Below are positions 23,347 through 32,140 of a stretch of DNA of 64,000 bases, piece by piece. Positions within the stretch are counted from its first letter, which is position 1. The number at the start of each line of letters is the position of its first letter. The position numbers and the translations under genes are program-made. Origin of the DNA: Lachnospiraceae bacterium (GTDB lineage: Bacteria > Bacillota > Clostridia > Lachnospirales > Lachnospiraceae); contig CAJTBF010000013.1 of assembly GCA_910574195.1 (NCBI GenBank), forward strand, positions 1 to 64,000, read 5' to 3'. The notes under the pieces are model-generated. The model did not search any database. It worked only from the letters and a program-made list of their open reading frames with translations, and was not told where the DNA came from.

Positions 23347-23820
23347 ATGAATAAAGTCGTATTGGTGGGTAGATTGACAAGAGATCCGGAAGTCAGATAT
23401 TCACAGGGGGACAGTGCAACTGCAGTTGCAAGATATACAGTAGCCGTGGATCGCAGATTTAAGAGAGAGAATGAGCCAACCGCAGATTTTATTCCCTGTG
23501 TTGTATTTGGCCGTTCCGCTGAATTTGCAGAGAAGTATTTCCGTCAGGGGATGCGCGTGTCTATTTCCGGGCGTATTCAGACCGGAAGTTATACGAACAG
23601 AGACGGTGTCAAAGTATATACAACAGAAGTGATTGTGGAAGAACAGGAATTTGCGGAAAGCAGAGCGGAAAGTGAGGCAAACCGGAATTCTTATCAGCAG
23701 AACTCCCATCAGTCAGGTTCTTATCAGCAGCAGGCACCATCACCGTCGCCAAGTGCAGATCCGGAAGATGGCTTCATGAATATTCCGGATGGAATTGAAG
23801 ATGAACTGCCGTTTAATTAA
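23347..23820 (+). CDS. ssb: Single-stranded DNA-binding protein
   Basis: A 157-residue protein: OB fold MNKVVLVGRLTRDPEVRYSQ, RYTVAVDRRFKRENEPTADF and MRVSISGRIQTGSYTNRDGV, a Gln/Ser/Pro linker (residues ~115-140) and an acidic tip ending DELPFN that binds partner proteins. Start chosen at 23347 after AGAGGTATAT. It sits between rpsF and rpsR, the classic Bacillota arrangement. Confidence 0.97.
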   Translation: MNKVVLVGRLTRDPEVRYSQGDSATAVARYTVAVDRRFKRENEPTADFIPCVVFGRSAEFAEKYFRQGMRVSISGRIQTGSYTNRDGVKVYTTEVIVEEQEFAESRAESEANRNSYQQNSHQSGSYQQQAPSPSPSADPEDGFMNIPDGIEDELPFN

Positions 23821-23947
23821 ATGATAAGGCCAAAACCGTAAAACATGCGGAAAGTAAAGAAAAAGATCAGGATGCCTGTATAACAGACTTCTATATATGC
23901 AGCTTCTGTATGAATATATGGAAGCAACAGATCAGGAGGGAAGAAAG

Positions 23948-24214
23948 ATGGCTTACGAAAAGGGAAGCAGACCGGAGGGCGGCTTCAAGAGAAGAGGCCC
24001 GGTGCGTAGAAGAAAAAAAGTATGCGTATTCTGCGGAAAAGAAAATAACGAGATTGATTACAAAGATGTGGCGAAGTTGAAGAAGTATATTTCCGAGAGA
24101 GGGAAGATCCTTCCGAGAAGAATCACAGGAAACTGTGCGAAGCATCAGAGAGCTTTGACAGTAGCGATCAAGAGAGCAAGACATATTGCATTAATGCCGT
24201 ACGTACAGGATTAA
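23948..24214 (+). CDS. rpsR: 30S ribosomal protein S18
   Basis: An 88-residue ribosomal protein with [40 protein letters not shown] and [12 protein letters not shown]. The CxxC...C...H set marks the zinc-binding (C+) form. GGAGGGAAGAAAG precedes the ATG at 23948; the open frame extends upstream without a ribosome-binding site. It lies 127 bp after ssb. Confidence 0.97.
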   Translation: MAYEKGSRPEGGFKRRGPVRRRKKVCVFCGKENNEIDYKDVAKLKKYISERGKILPRRITGNCAKHQRALTVAIKRARHIALMPYVQD

Positions 24215-24383
24215 GAGAAAAGGGGACTGGATGATTGGAATTTGCATTCCGAACGTGCAGTCCTTTTTCTATTTTGATCAACCAAACAAATTAGTGGATT
24301 AATCGGGAAAAAAGTGTTATACTGGACAGGGTGACTATATAAAGCAGTGTAAATGGGTGATAAGTGCTAAAGAGGATGATAAC

Positions 24384-26429
24384 ATGAAAAAGGAAGATGT
24401 GCGTTTAAAAGGCCAGCTGAAGATGTATATGCAGTGGCCGGTCATTATGTCTGTGCTTTTGATTGCAATGAATCTCTGGATATATAAGATTGATCGCAGG
24501 GCGGCAGGGATCATGTCGGTGTTTGTCATCATTTATATGGTGATTGTGGGTATTTTATACTTCTATAACCGTTCTTTGATTCTGGCAGATATGATCCAGT
24601 TTTCCACGCAATATAAAGGAGTACAGAATACACTTCTGAAAGAACTTTCGATTCCATATGCAATTTTGATGGAGGACGGAAGAATCCTGTGGCGGAATGA
24701 CCGCTTTGAGGAATTGTTTTCGGACAGGCGGCGGGAGTCGTATATAAACCGGATTATTCCGGAAGTGAATAAAAATGTGTTTCCGAAGCATGATGTCACG
24801 CATGTGGAGCTGGAAGTGAGATATGAGGAGCGGGATTATCAGGTGCAGCTTCGGAAAGTCTCCATGGAAGGATTCAGCGAGACGGAGGAAGTGCTGCAGA
24901 TTCCCAGAGAAAAAGAATACTTTATCGCAGTTTACATGACAGATGTGACAGAATTGAATGCTTATATTAAGGAGAATGAAGACCAGCGTATGATCGCCGG
25001 CCTGATTTACATTGACAATTATGATGAAGTCATGGAGAGTGTGGAAGAAGTACGCCAGTCTCTGTTAGTTGCATTGATTGACCGAAAGATTAATAAATAT
25101 ATCGGGGATGTAGACGGTCTGATTAAAAAGTTGGAAAAGGATAAATATTTTATTGTAATTCGAAAAGAAGGGTATCGGAAGTTTGAAGCAGATCGTTTTT
25201 CCCTTCTGGAAGAGGTAAAGCAGGTCAATATCGGGAATGCCCGTTCCGTCACATTGAGTATCGGCCTGGGTTTGAATACTTCCACCTATGTACAGAGTTA
25301 TAATTATGCCCGTGTGGCGATTGATCTTGCACTGGCCCGGGGCGGCGACCAGGCGGTAATCAAAGATTGTCATGGAATCACATATTATGGCGGAAAGAAA
25401 GAGCAGACTTCAAAGAATACACGTGTCAAAGCCCGTGTCAAAGCAGAAGCGCTGCGGGAATTTATTGTGGTGAAGGACCAGATTTTTGTCATGGGACACC
25501 GTATGGCGGATGCCGACAGTCTGGGTGCCTGCATGGGAATTTATCGAGCTTCGAAAGCTTTGGGGAAGAAGGCACACATTGTGATGGACGGAATTGCAGC
25601 GTCCATTCGGCCTTTATATGACGAGATCGTGGAAAGTTCGGCTTATGAAAGTGATATCTTTATTACGCCGGACGATGCGCTGGACCGTGTGAATGAGAAT
25701 GCCATGGTGGTAGTGGTGGACACCAATAAGCCGCAGATGACAGAATGTCCGGAACTTTTAAAATGCTCGAAGACCATAGCGGTGTTGGATCATCACAGGC
25801 AGGGAAGTACGATTATTGAGAATGCGGTGCTCTCTTATGTGGAGCCATATTCGTCCTCTACCTGTGAGATGGTAGCGGAAGTACTGCAGTATATTGTGGA
25901 TGATATCAAATTTCCGTCGGTGGAGGCAGATTGCCTGTATGCAGGAATTATGATTGATACCCGCAACTTTATGAACAGGACCAGAGTAAGGACTTTTGAG
26001 GCGGCGGCATTTTTAAGACGATGCGGCGCGGACATTACCAGAGTTCGGAAAATGTTCCGGGACGATATGGAGTCCTACCAGGCCAAGGCGGAAGCGGTGC
26101 GGATGGCAGAAGTATACCGGAAAGAATATGCAATTACGGAGTGTCCCGGAGATATCGATAACCCGACGGTACTGGGAGCACAGGCGGCGAATGAGCTGTT
26201 GGATATCAGTGGGATTAAAGCGTCGTTTGTACTGACCATATATAATGGAAGAATTTATTTAAGCGCACGCTCTATCGATGAGGTGAATGTACAGATTATT
26301 GCCGAAAAACTGGGAGGAGGCGGGCATATCAATGCAGCGGGAGCCCAGTTTGACCATACAGATATACAGGAAGCGATTCGAAATCTGAAAGCGACCATAG
26401 ACCAGATGATTGAAGAAGGAGATATCTAA
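24384..26429 (+). CDS. gdpP: Cyclic-di-AMP phosphodiesterase GdpP (YybT)
   Basis: A 681-residue membrane enzyme that hydrolyses c-di-AMP to pApA. Two membrane helices at about 18-34 and 41-61, a PAS-like domain (near 80-160), a degenerate GGDEF domain (about 190-310), then the DHH domain with GHRMADADSLGACMG, VVVVDTNKPQ, LDHHRQGS (DHH at ~469-471), and a DHHA1 domain ending GGGGHINAAGAQF. The ATG at 24384 is preceded by AGAGGATGAT. The order rpsR-gdpP-rplI-dnaB is common in Bacillota. Confidence 0.95.
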   Translation: MKKEDVRLKGQLKMYMQWPVIMSVLLIAMNLWIYKIDRRAAGIMSVFVIIYMVIVGILYFYNRSLILADMIQFSTQYKGVQNTLLKELSIPYAILMEDGRILWRNDRFEELFSDRRRESYINRIIPEVNKNVFPKHDVTHVELEVRYEERDYQVQLRKVSMEGFSETEEVLQIPREKEYFIAVYMTDVTELNAYIKENEDQRMIAGLIYIDNYDEVMESVEEVRQSLLVALIDRKINKYIGDVDGLIKKLEKDKYFIVIRKEGYRKFEADRFSLLEEVKQVNIGNARSVTLSIGLGLNTSTYVQSYNYARVAIDLALARGGDQAVIKDCHGITYYGGKKEQTSKNTRVKARVKAEALREFIVVKDQIFVMGHRMADADSLGACMGIYRASKALGKKAHIVMDGIAASIRPLYDEIVESSAYESDIFITPDDALDRVNENAMVVVVDTNKPQMTECPELLKCSKTIAVLDHHRQGSTIIENAVLSYVEPYSSSTCEMVAEVLQYIVDDIKFPSVEADCLYAGIMIDTRNFMNRTRVRTFEAAAFLRRCGADITRVRKMFRDDMESYQAKAEAVRMAEVYRKEYAITECPGDIDNPTVLGAQAANELLDISGIKASFVLTIYNGRIYLSARSIDEVNVQIIAEKLGGGGHINAAGAQFDHTDIQEAIRNLKATIDQMIEEGDI

Positions 26430-26438
26430 AAGCAAGGA

Positions 26439-26510
26439 GCGTCATGCCGTTTCATGGGTTATTGTTCACACCCTGCGGGCGCTATTTACTCGGTTATTAA
26501 TGCAACGCTC
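26439..26510 (+). promoter_or_regulatory. Paired sequences in the rplI leader
   Basis: GAGCGT at about 26439 and ACGCTC at about 26504 could close a ~70-nt structure in the 128-bp gap before rplI. No T tract is present. It may be a leader element or chance pairing. Confidence 0.25.
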
Positions 26511-26557
26511 TAGCTTTAATTGATCTGAAAAATATGAAGAAAGAAGGATGAAAAGCG

Positions 26558-27007
26558 ATGGAAGTTATCTTATTGGAGGATGTAAAGTCTCTTGGAAAAA
26601 AAGGAGAGATTGTAAAAGTAAATGATGGGTATGCGAGAAATTATATTCTTCCGAAGAAAATCGGTGTAGAGGCGAATTCGAAAAACAGGAATGAACTGGA
26701 ATTGAAGAAGCAGAGTGAAGCAAGAACCGCGCAGAAGCATTTGGAGGCGGCGAAGGAACTTGCGGCACAGCTTGCGGCGGGGAAAGTGGAACTGCAGATT
26801 AAAGTGGGAGAAGGCGGAAAAGCGTTTGGCTCTGTGTCCAATAAGGAGATTGGGGCAGCGGTAAAAGAACAGATGGGTCTGGATGTGGATAAAAAGAAAA
26901 TTCAATTAAAAGAGGCATTGAAATCTCTGGGAACACATATTGTACCGGTGAAGCTACATCCGGAAGTGACCGCAGAATTAAAAGTTGTGATCAGTGAGGA
27001 AAAGTAG
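26558..27007 (+). CDS. rplI: 50S ribosomal protein L9
   Basis: A 149-residue ribosomal protein: MEVILLEDVKSLGKKGEIVK, the NDGYARNYILPKKIGVEA signature, a long connecting helix (residues ~42-75) and a C-terminal domain with GKAFGSVSNKEIGAAV and LGTHIVPVKLHPEV. AGAAAGAAGG precedes the start. Confidence 0.97.
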   Translation: MEVILLEDVKSLGKKGEIVKVNDGYARNYILPKKIGVEANSKNRNELELKKQSEARTAQKHLEAAKELAAQLAAGKVELQIKVGEGGKAFGSVSNKEIGAAVKEQMGLDVDKKKIQLKEALKSLGTHIVPVKLHPEVTAELKVVISEEK

Positions 27008-27153
27008 AGGCTCCTTAGAGATTCCTGTTTGTGCACAGGGAACGTGCCATATCGGTAAAGTGCAAATGAAAGAAGCATATTTGAGGGTGCGGTGTGTATA
27101 GGACGGGAGTTGGAACAGCAGGTGAGATAAGAGGAACGAAAGGATAAGACAGG

Positions 27154-28494
27154 ATGATGGAAGAAGCGGCCGTGAAGCGGATTCTGCCTCATAGTACGGA
27201 AGCGGAGATGGCGGTGATAGGGGCAATGCTGCTTCACCGGGAGGCAATTATAGAGACATCCGAGACACTGACGGGGGAAGATTTTTATCAGACCGCATAT
27301 GGTGTCCTGTTTGATGCGATGGTGGAACTTTTCCATATGAGCAGACCGGTGGATCTGATCACACTGCAGGAATATCTGAAAGAAAAAGATGTTCCGCCGG
27401 AAATCAGCGATATGGAGTTTGCAAGGGAATTGCTTACGAATGTACAGACCTCGGCCAATGTAAAATATTATGCGGAGATCGTGCGGGAAAAGGCGATATT
27501 ACGCAGGTTAATCAAAATCAATGATGAGATTGCGAATACCTGCTATCTGGAAAACCGCCCTCTGCATGAAATATTGGAGACAACGGAGAAGCAGATATTC
27601 GGACTGCTTGAACATGGAAATATGCAGGAATATGTACCCATCAAGCAGGTGGTAATGAATGCATTGGATGTGATTGAGCGGGCCTCGAAGACAAAAGGTT
27701 CTGTGACTGGAATTTCTACGGGATTTATGGATCTGGATTATAAGTTATCTGGTTTGCAGCGGTCGGATTTGATTTTGATTGCCGCCCGGCCTTCTATGGG
27801 GAAGACGGCGTTTGCGTTGAATATCGCACAGCATGTGGCGTTTCGCCAGAACCTGGCGGTGGCCATATTTAGTCTTGAGATGTCCAAGGAACAGCTTGTG
27901 AATCGTCTGTTTTCCCTGGAAGCATATGTAGATGCACAACGTTTGCGTACAGGGAATCTGGAAGATACAGATTGGGAGAAGCTGATTGAAAGTGTGGGGA
28001 CGATTGGAAATTCGAAATTGATTATTGACGACACTTCCGGGATTACGATTGCGGAGATGCGCTCAAAGTGTCGGAAATATAAGCTGGAACACGGGTTGGA
28101 TCTGATTATCATTGACTATTTGCAGTTAATGAACGGAAGCGGGAGACGGAGTAACGAAAGCCGTCAGCAGGAAGTTTCGGAGATATCCCGTGCGCTGAAA
28201 GGATTGGCAAGAGAATTGGAAGTACCGGTGATCGCGCTGTCGCAGCTCAGCCGTGCTGTGGAATCCAGAACAGACAAAAGGCCAATGTTGTCGGATTTGC
28301 GGGAGTCGGGAGCCATAGAGCAGGATGCGGATGTGTGTATGTTCATCTATCGGGAAGACTATTACAAGCCGGATACGGAAGATAAGAACATTGCGGAAAT
28401 CATCATTGCAAAGCAAAGAAATGGCCCGATTGGGACAGTCCGTCTGGCATGGCTGCCGCAGTATACTCGTTTTGGGAATGAGCTGCGGCATTAA
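27154..28494 (+). CDS. dnaB: Replicative DNA helicase DnaB
   Basis: A 446-residue hexameric 5'-3' helicase of the replication fork. The N-terminal domain has PHSTEAEMAVIGAMLLHREA; the RecA-like domain has Walker A ARPSMGKT (from about residue 211), Walker B LDLIIIDYLQLM, and QEVSEISRALKGLAREL, IALSQLSRAVE, LSDLRESGAIEQDADV. The start is ATG 27154 or the adjacent ATG 27157. A strong terminator follows 4 bp after the stop. Confidence 0.97.
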   Translation: MMEEAAVKRILPHSTEAEMAVIGAMLLHREAIIETSETLTGEDFYQTAYGVLFDAMVELFHMSRPVDLITLQEYLKEKDVPPEISDMEFARELLTNVQTSANVKYYAEIVREKAILRRLIKINDEIANTCYLENRPLHEILETTEKQIFGLLEHGNMQEYVPIKQVVMNALDVIERASKTKGSVTGISTGFMDLDYKLSGLQRSDLILIAARPSMGKTAFALNIAQHVAFRQNLAVAIFSLEMSKEQLVNRLFSLEAYVDAQRLRTGNLEDTDWEKLIESVGTIGNSKLIIDDTSGITIAEMRSKCRKYKLEHGLDLIIIDYLQLMNGSGRRSNESRQQEVSEISRALKGLARELEVPVIALSQLSRAVESRTDKRPMLSDLRESGAIEQDADVCMFIYREDYYKPDTEDKNIAEIIIAKQRNGPIGTVRLAWLPQYTRFGNELRH

Positions 28495-28498
28495 AAGA

Positions 28499-28539
28499 TA
28501 CGGAAAAGCAGAGAAAGCTGCTTTTCCGTATTTCTTTTT
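28499..28539 (+). terminator. Intrinsic terminator after dnaB
   Basis: A perfect 13-bp stem TACGGAAAAGCAG (28499-28511) / CTGCTTTTCCGTA (28518-28530), AGAAAG loop, then TTTCTTTTT. Confidence 0.92.
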
Positions 28540-28564
28540 ATATATGGGGAAGACTAAGAAATAC

Positions 28565-29332
28565 TTATTCGTATGCGCCGGTCTCTTTTTCTATTTTTTC
28601 TTTTGTGCGTAAGATCAGTTCCCGCAGTTTGCTGATGCGGCCCGGATCCATTCGATCTTTGGGAGCGGAGATACTGATCGCGTGAGAAGGCTTTCCCTGG
28701 AACCCTTTTAAAGAGACGGCAATGCAGCGGACGCCGGGTTCATTTTCTTCATTATCCAATGCATAACCTTTTTGGCGGATATCCTGTATGGCTTCCTGAA
28801 ACAGAGAAAAATCGGTAATCGTATACTCCGTGATTTTTTGAATTTCACTTTGGTTCCAGACAGAGAGAATTTTGCTGTCCGGCATATCAGCAAGCATAGC
28901 TTTTCCGACCCCGGAACAATAAAGAGGGATGCTCTTTCCCACCATAGATACCAGACGTACCACATTGCGGGCGGACTCTACTTTATCAATATATACGGCC
29001 TGTATACCGTCAATCTGAACCAAATGAACGGTCTCGCCGGATGCTTCCGCCAACTCCCGGATAAAGGGGCGTGCAATGTCGATGATATTATTTTGAGCCA
29101 GAATCTGGTTGGAAATTTTACAGAATTTAAAACTCAGGCTGTATTTTAGCGTTTCCGAATCCTGACGAACATAATCCATACAGATTAGAGAATTCAAAAT
29201 GCGGTGTACCGTACTTTTGTTCAGTTCCAGTTCCAGGCTCAATTCCTGAAGTCCGGTGGGACCGGATTGTGCCAGGTATTCAATGACATGGAAAATACGC
29301 TCCGACACTTGAATAGGGTTTTTTACTTCCAT
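28565..29332 (-). CDS. IclR-family regulator (KdgR-like)
   Basis: A 255-residue regulator: winged helix with GLQELSLELELNKSTVHRIL (recognition helix near 38-50) and an IclR ligand-binding domain with ASGETVHLVQIDGIQAVYID, IPLYCSGVGKAMLA and ALDNEENEPGVRCIAVSL. It lies divergent to the KDPG aldolase/KDG kinase genes, so a KdgR-like role with 2-keto-3-deoxygluconate as inducer is the natural inference. A TTTCATA-A-TATGAAA palindrome between the two genes is a candidate operator. Confidence 0.88.
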   Translation of the reverse strand: MEVKNPIQVSERIFHVIEYLAQSGPTGLQELSLELELNKSTVHRILNSLICMDYVRQDSETLKYSLSFKFCKISNQILAQNNIIDIARPFIRELAEASGETVHLVQIDGIQAVYIDKVESARNVVRLVSMVGKSIPLYCSGVGKAMLADMPDSKILSVWNQSEIQKITEYTITDFSLFQEAIQDIRQKGYALDNEENEPGVRCIAVSLKGFQGKPSHAISISAPKDRMDPGRISKLRELILRTKEKIEKETGAYE

Positions 29333-29493
29333 AAGAATTACTCACCTCGAAAAGTAATAAAAGGGATTGTTTGACAGGCATGTGATATTGTAGCATGTTT
29401 CGAAGAAAAGCGCAATAAAGGGAGGGATTTCTGTTGAGGGTTTGAAAAGTAGTAAATGAGCAATCGAGAAAGAAAAATTATAGAGGAAAGTAG

Positions 29494-29521
29494 TTGACAT
29501 GAAATGGAAATAGAGTATAAT
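29494..29521 (+). promoter_or_regulatory. Promoter of the eda-kdgK operon
   Basis: TTGACA (29494-29499), a 16-bp spacer and TATAAT (29516-29521), placing the transcription start near 29528 and giving a ~70-nt leader before eda. Confidence 0.75.
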
Positions 29522-29553
29522 GAGAATCAGAAAGTCCACTATACGGAACTATA

Positions 29554-29568
29554 TTTCATAATATGAAA
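29554..29568. promoter_or_regulatory. Candidate IclR/KdgR operator
   Basis: TTTCATAATATGAAA is a perfect 15-bp palindrome about 30 bp downstream of the predicted start site, where a bound repressor would block elongation. It resembles KdgR boxes, which have ATGAAA half-sites, though with a different spacing. Confidence 0.5.
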
Positions 29569-29598
29569 CCAAGTGTAGAATATGTAAGGAGAATCAAC

Positions 29599-30240
29599 AT
29601 GAGCAGTGTAGCAGAGACAATTGAAAAGATGGGCGTTGTGCCGGTTGTTGTATTGAATGATGCAAAGGATGCCGTGCCGTTGGCAGAAGCATTGTGTGCA
29701 GGGGGACTTCCCTGTGCAGAGGTTACATTCCGTACAGATGCAGCGGAAGAATCGATTCGTGTGATGACGGAGAAGTATCCGGGGATGTTTGTAGGAGCCG
29801 GGACGGTTCTGACGACGGAACAGGTAGATCGTGCAGTAAACGCGGGAGCTAAGTTTATCGTAAGTCCTGGATTTGATCCGGAGATTGTGGACTATTGTCT
29901 GAAAAAGAACATTCCGGTTTTCCCGGGATGTATCACGCCGTCAGAAGTGGCGCAGGCGGTGAAGAGAGGATTGAAGATTGTGAAGTTTTTCCCGGCAGAG
30001 CAGTTTGGCGGCGTCGCAACCATCAAGGCGATGGCAGCCCCCTATGTAGGATTGAAGTTCATGCCTACCGGCGGGGTGAATGCAAAGAATCTGGAGGATT
30101 ATCTGAGCTGCGATAAGATTATTGCCTGCGGCGGGAGCTGGATGGTAAAAGGGGATCTGGTGAAAGCCGGAAAATTCGACGAAATACAGGAACTGACGAA
30201 AGAAGCGGTAGAACTGGTGGCAGAGATCCGTAATAAATAA
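29599..30240 (+). CDS. eda: 2-keto-3-deoxy-6-phosphogluconate aldolase (KDPG/KHG aldolase)
   Basis: A 213-residue class I aldolase that splits KDPG to pyruvate and glyceraldehyde-3-phosphate. Family landmarks are VVPVVVLNDAKDAVPLAEAL, AEVTFRTDAA (general acid/base Glu), FVGAGTVLTTEQVDRAVNAG, FPGCITPSE and the Schiff-base Lys in VKFFPAEQFGG, then MPTGGVNAKNLEDYL. The ATG at 29599 follows AAGGAG; the earlier in-frame ATG at 29563 lies inside the candidate operator. The kinase gene follows 80 bp later. Confidence 0.94.
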   Translation: MSSVAETIEKMGVVPVVVLNDAKDAVPLAEALCAGGLPCAEVTFRTDAAEESIRVMTEKYPGMFVGAGTVLTTEQVDRAVNAGAKFIVSPGFDPEIVDYCLKKNIPVFPGCITPSEVAQAVKRGLKIVKFFPAEQFGGVATIKAMAAPYVGLKFMPTGGVNAKNLEDYLSCDKIIACGGSWMVKGDLVKAGKFDEIQELTKEAVELVAEIRNK

Positions 30241-30320
30241 GAAGAAATGCGTCCCGTATGCATGTCCTGAAAAGAGCGGGATGCAGAGCGGTTTGATAAG
30301 ACAGGAAGGAGAGAAATATT

Positions 30321-31346
30321 ATGGCAAAAAAAGTAGTGACGTTTGGCGAGATTATGTTGAGACTGGCGCCGGAAGGATATTATCGTTTTGTACAGGTAGA
30401 AAAACTGGGAGCGACGTTTGGCGGCGGAGAGGCGAATGTGGCGGTTTCTCTGGCGAATTATGGATTTGACGCAGCGTTTGTCACAAAACTTCCGAAACAT
30501 GAGATTGGCCAGGCGGCAATCAATTCTCTGCGAAAATATGGAGTGGATACCACACATATTGCACGTGGCGGAGATCGTGTGGGAATTTATTTTCTGGAGA
30601 AGGGCGCTTCTCAGAGACCGTCCAAGGTGATCTATGACAGAGCAGGTTCCTCCATCTATACGGCGGCGTCGGAAGACTTCGACTGGAAGGCAATCTTTGA
30701 AGGAGCAGAATGGTTCCACTTTACCGGAATTACACCGGCGTTGAATGACGACGTGGCGGCAATTTGCCTGGAAGCATGCAAGGCGGCAAAGGAAGTGGGC
30801 GTGAAGATTTCCTGTGATCTGAATTACAGAAATAAACTGTGGAGTAAAGAAAAAGCGGGCCAGGTAATGGGAGAGCTTTGTAAATATGTGGATGTCTGCA
30901 TTGCGAATGAAGAAGACGCGGCGGATGTGTTCGGTATTCATGCGGCAAATACAGACGTAACGGCCGGCGAGGTGAACCGGGAAGGCTATAAAGATGTGGC
31001 GAAGCAGCTTGCGGATCGCTTTGGATTTGAGAAGGTGGCCATTACTTTGCGGGAATCTATTTCCGCGAATGATAATAACTGGTCCGCGATGTTGTATGAT
31101 GGAAACGATTATTATTTCAGTAAAAAATATAAGATGCATATTGTAGACCGTGTGGGCGGCGGGGACAGTTTCGGAGGCGGGCTGATCGCGGCGGTACTGA
31201 GCGGATACAATGCACAGGCGGCCATTGAATTTGCGGTTGCCGCTTCCTGCCTGAAACACTCCGTGGAGGGCGACTATAATATGGTATCTATGGACGAAGT
31301 CGCAAAACTTGCCGGAGGAGATGCTTCCGGACGTGTCCAGAGATAA
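30321..31346 (+). CDS. kdgK: 2-dehydro-3-deoxygluconokinase (PfkB family)
   Basis: A 341-residue sugar kinase. VTFGEIMLRLAPEGYYRFVQ and FGGGEANVAVSLANYGFDAA are the N-terminal PfkB signature; the catalytic Asp lies in DRVGGGDSFGGGL. GVKISCDLNYRNKLWS is typical of KDG kinases. It supplies KDPG for the aldolase encoded just upstream, giving a hexuronate catabolism module (the upper pathway is not in the window). AAGGAGAG precedes the start. A hairpin about 140 bp past its stop ends the transcript. Confidence 0.9.
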   Translation: MAKKVVTFGEIMLRLAPEGYYRFVQVEKLGATFGGGEANVAVSLANYGFDAAFVTKLPKHEIGQAAINSLRKYGVDTTHIARGGDRVGIYFLEKGASQRPSKVIYDRAGSSIYTAASEDFDWKAIFEGAEWFHFTGITPALNDDVAAICLEACKAAKEVGVKISCDLNYRNKLWSKEKAGQVMGELCKYVDVCIANEEDAADVFGIHAANTDVTAGEVNREGYKDVAKQLADRFGFEKVAITLRESISANDNNWSAMLYDGNDYYFSKKYKMHIVDRVGGGDSFGGGLIAAVLSGYNAQAAIEFAVAASCLKHSVEGDYNMVSMDEVAKLAGGDASGRVQR

Positions 31347-31399
31347 TATACGTTATTGGATGTTTCCGTCCGGAGCAGACAGTAACAAAATAATCCCTA

Positions 31400-31447
31400 T
31401 TTTGCAGAACGTTTTCGGGGAGAGAAAATCTGACCTCGAAAACGATC
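31400..31447 (+). repeat. Imperfect inverted repeat after kdgK
   Basis: CGTTTTCGGGG (31409-31419) pairs with CCTCGAAAACG (31433-31443) with one G-T pair, around an AGAGAAAATCTGA loop. It is not followed by Ts. Possible mRNA 3' structure. Confidence 0.35.
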
Positions 31448-31489
31448 TGTATGCCCGGTTCTTTGAGAGGAGGGCCGGACTGCCATGTT

Positions 31490-31527
31490 GAAAATATAGC
31501 TGCCATTTTTATGGCAGCTATATTTTC
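31490..31527 (+). terminator. Terminator-like 17-bp hairpin after kdgK
   Basis: GAAAATATAGCTGCCAT (31490-31506) and ATGGCAGCTATATTTTC (31511-31527) form a perfect stem with a TTTT loop; the stem base is A/T rich, giving a bidirectional terminator shape. Confidence 0.65.
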
Positions 31528-31545
31528 GATACGATCATATATCTG

Positions 31546-32138
31546 TTGAAAAGAGGCATTCCGGTTGAATGGTATCAGTATGATCCGTCGGAACTGATGG
31601 CAGAGAATTTGGCGATTTTATCTTCTGTTTTGGCGGTAGGCGATATGGATGTATTGAGTGTAGAAGTGCCTTCTTCATTGGGAGGAGAAGGCATATTACT
31701 GACAGAACCTGTGTCCTATGCAGGGATAACATTGGCTGTAAATACGGAGGATGCGAATATCCAGAATTTGTCTGATGTATCCGGCGATGTATATGTGGGA
31801 CAGGAGTGGTTTGTGAGGGAAACAATAGAGGCGGCCAACAGTAATATAGTAATGCTGCCGTTTCAAAGTTATGTACCGGATTTTCTGGAAGGTTTTAAAG
31901 AGGATGGTCTGCCGTTTGCCCTTTTAGACATTGAAGGGTGGTATTTGCTGAAAAAAATGAAAATCTCGATATCCGGTTATTGGAACCTGTCGAATATGTT
32001 GACGGCTGTTATCAGGTTCTTGATGAAAATGTGCAAAGGGCAGTAGATACATTTCTTCAAAACATAAAAGAAGATGGAACTTTGAAGGAGATTTCTGAAA
32101 AATGGTTTGGTGAGGACGTTTCCGTAGAAAGGAAATAA
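31546..32138 (+). pseudogene. Broken extracellular solute-binding protein gene (amino-acid ABC type)
   Basis: The frame opens without a normal start and reads RGIPVEWYQYDPSELMAENL, then VGDMDVLSVEVPSSLGGEGI, LLTEPVSYAGITLAVN. These match the middle of family 3 periplasmic binding proteins. At a run of seven As near 31951-31957 the frame shifts, and the continuation is found in another frame (CYQVLDENVQRAVDTFLQNI, KEDGTLKEISEKWFGED). The lipoprotein signal and about the first half are missing. No permease or ATPase gene is adjacent. The remnant lies between two KDG-kinase-like genes and ends 2 bp before the second. Confidence 0.75.
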
Positions 32139-32140
32139 AA

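Noticed and set aside
30099-31259. 386-codon frame on the minus strand over kdgK
   Set aside because: Antisense shadow of eda/kdgK; Cys/His/Arg-rich composition typical of reversed GC-rich codons.
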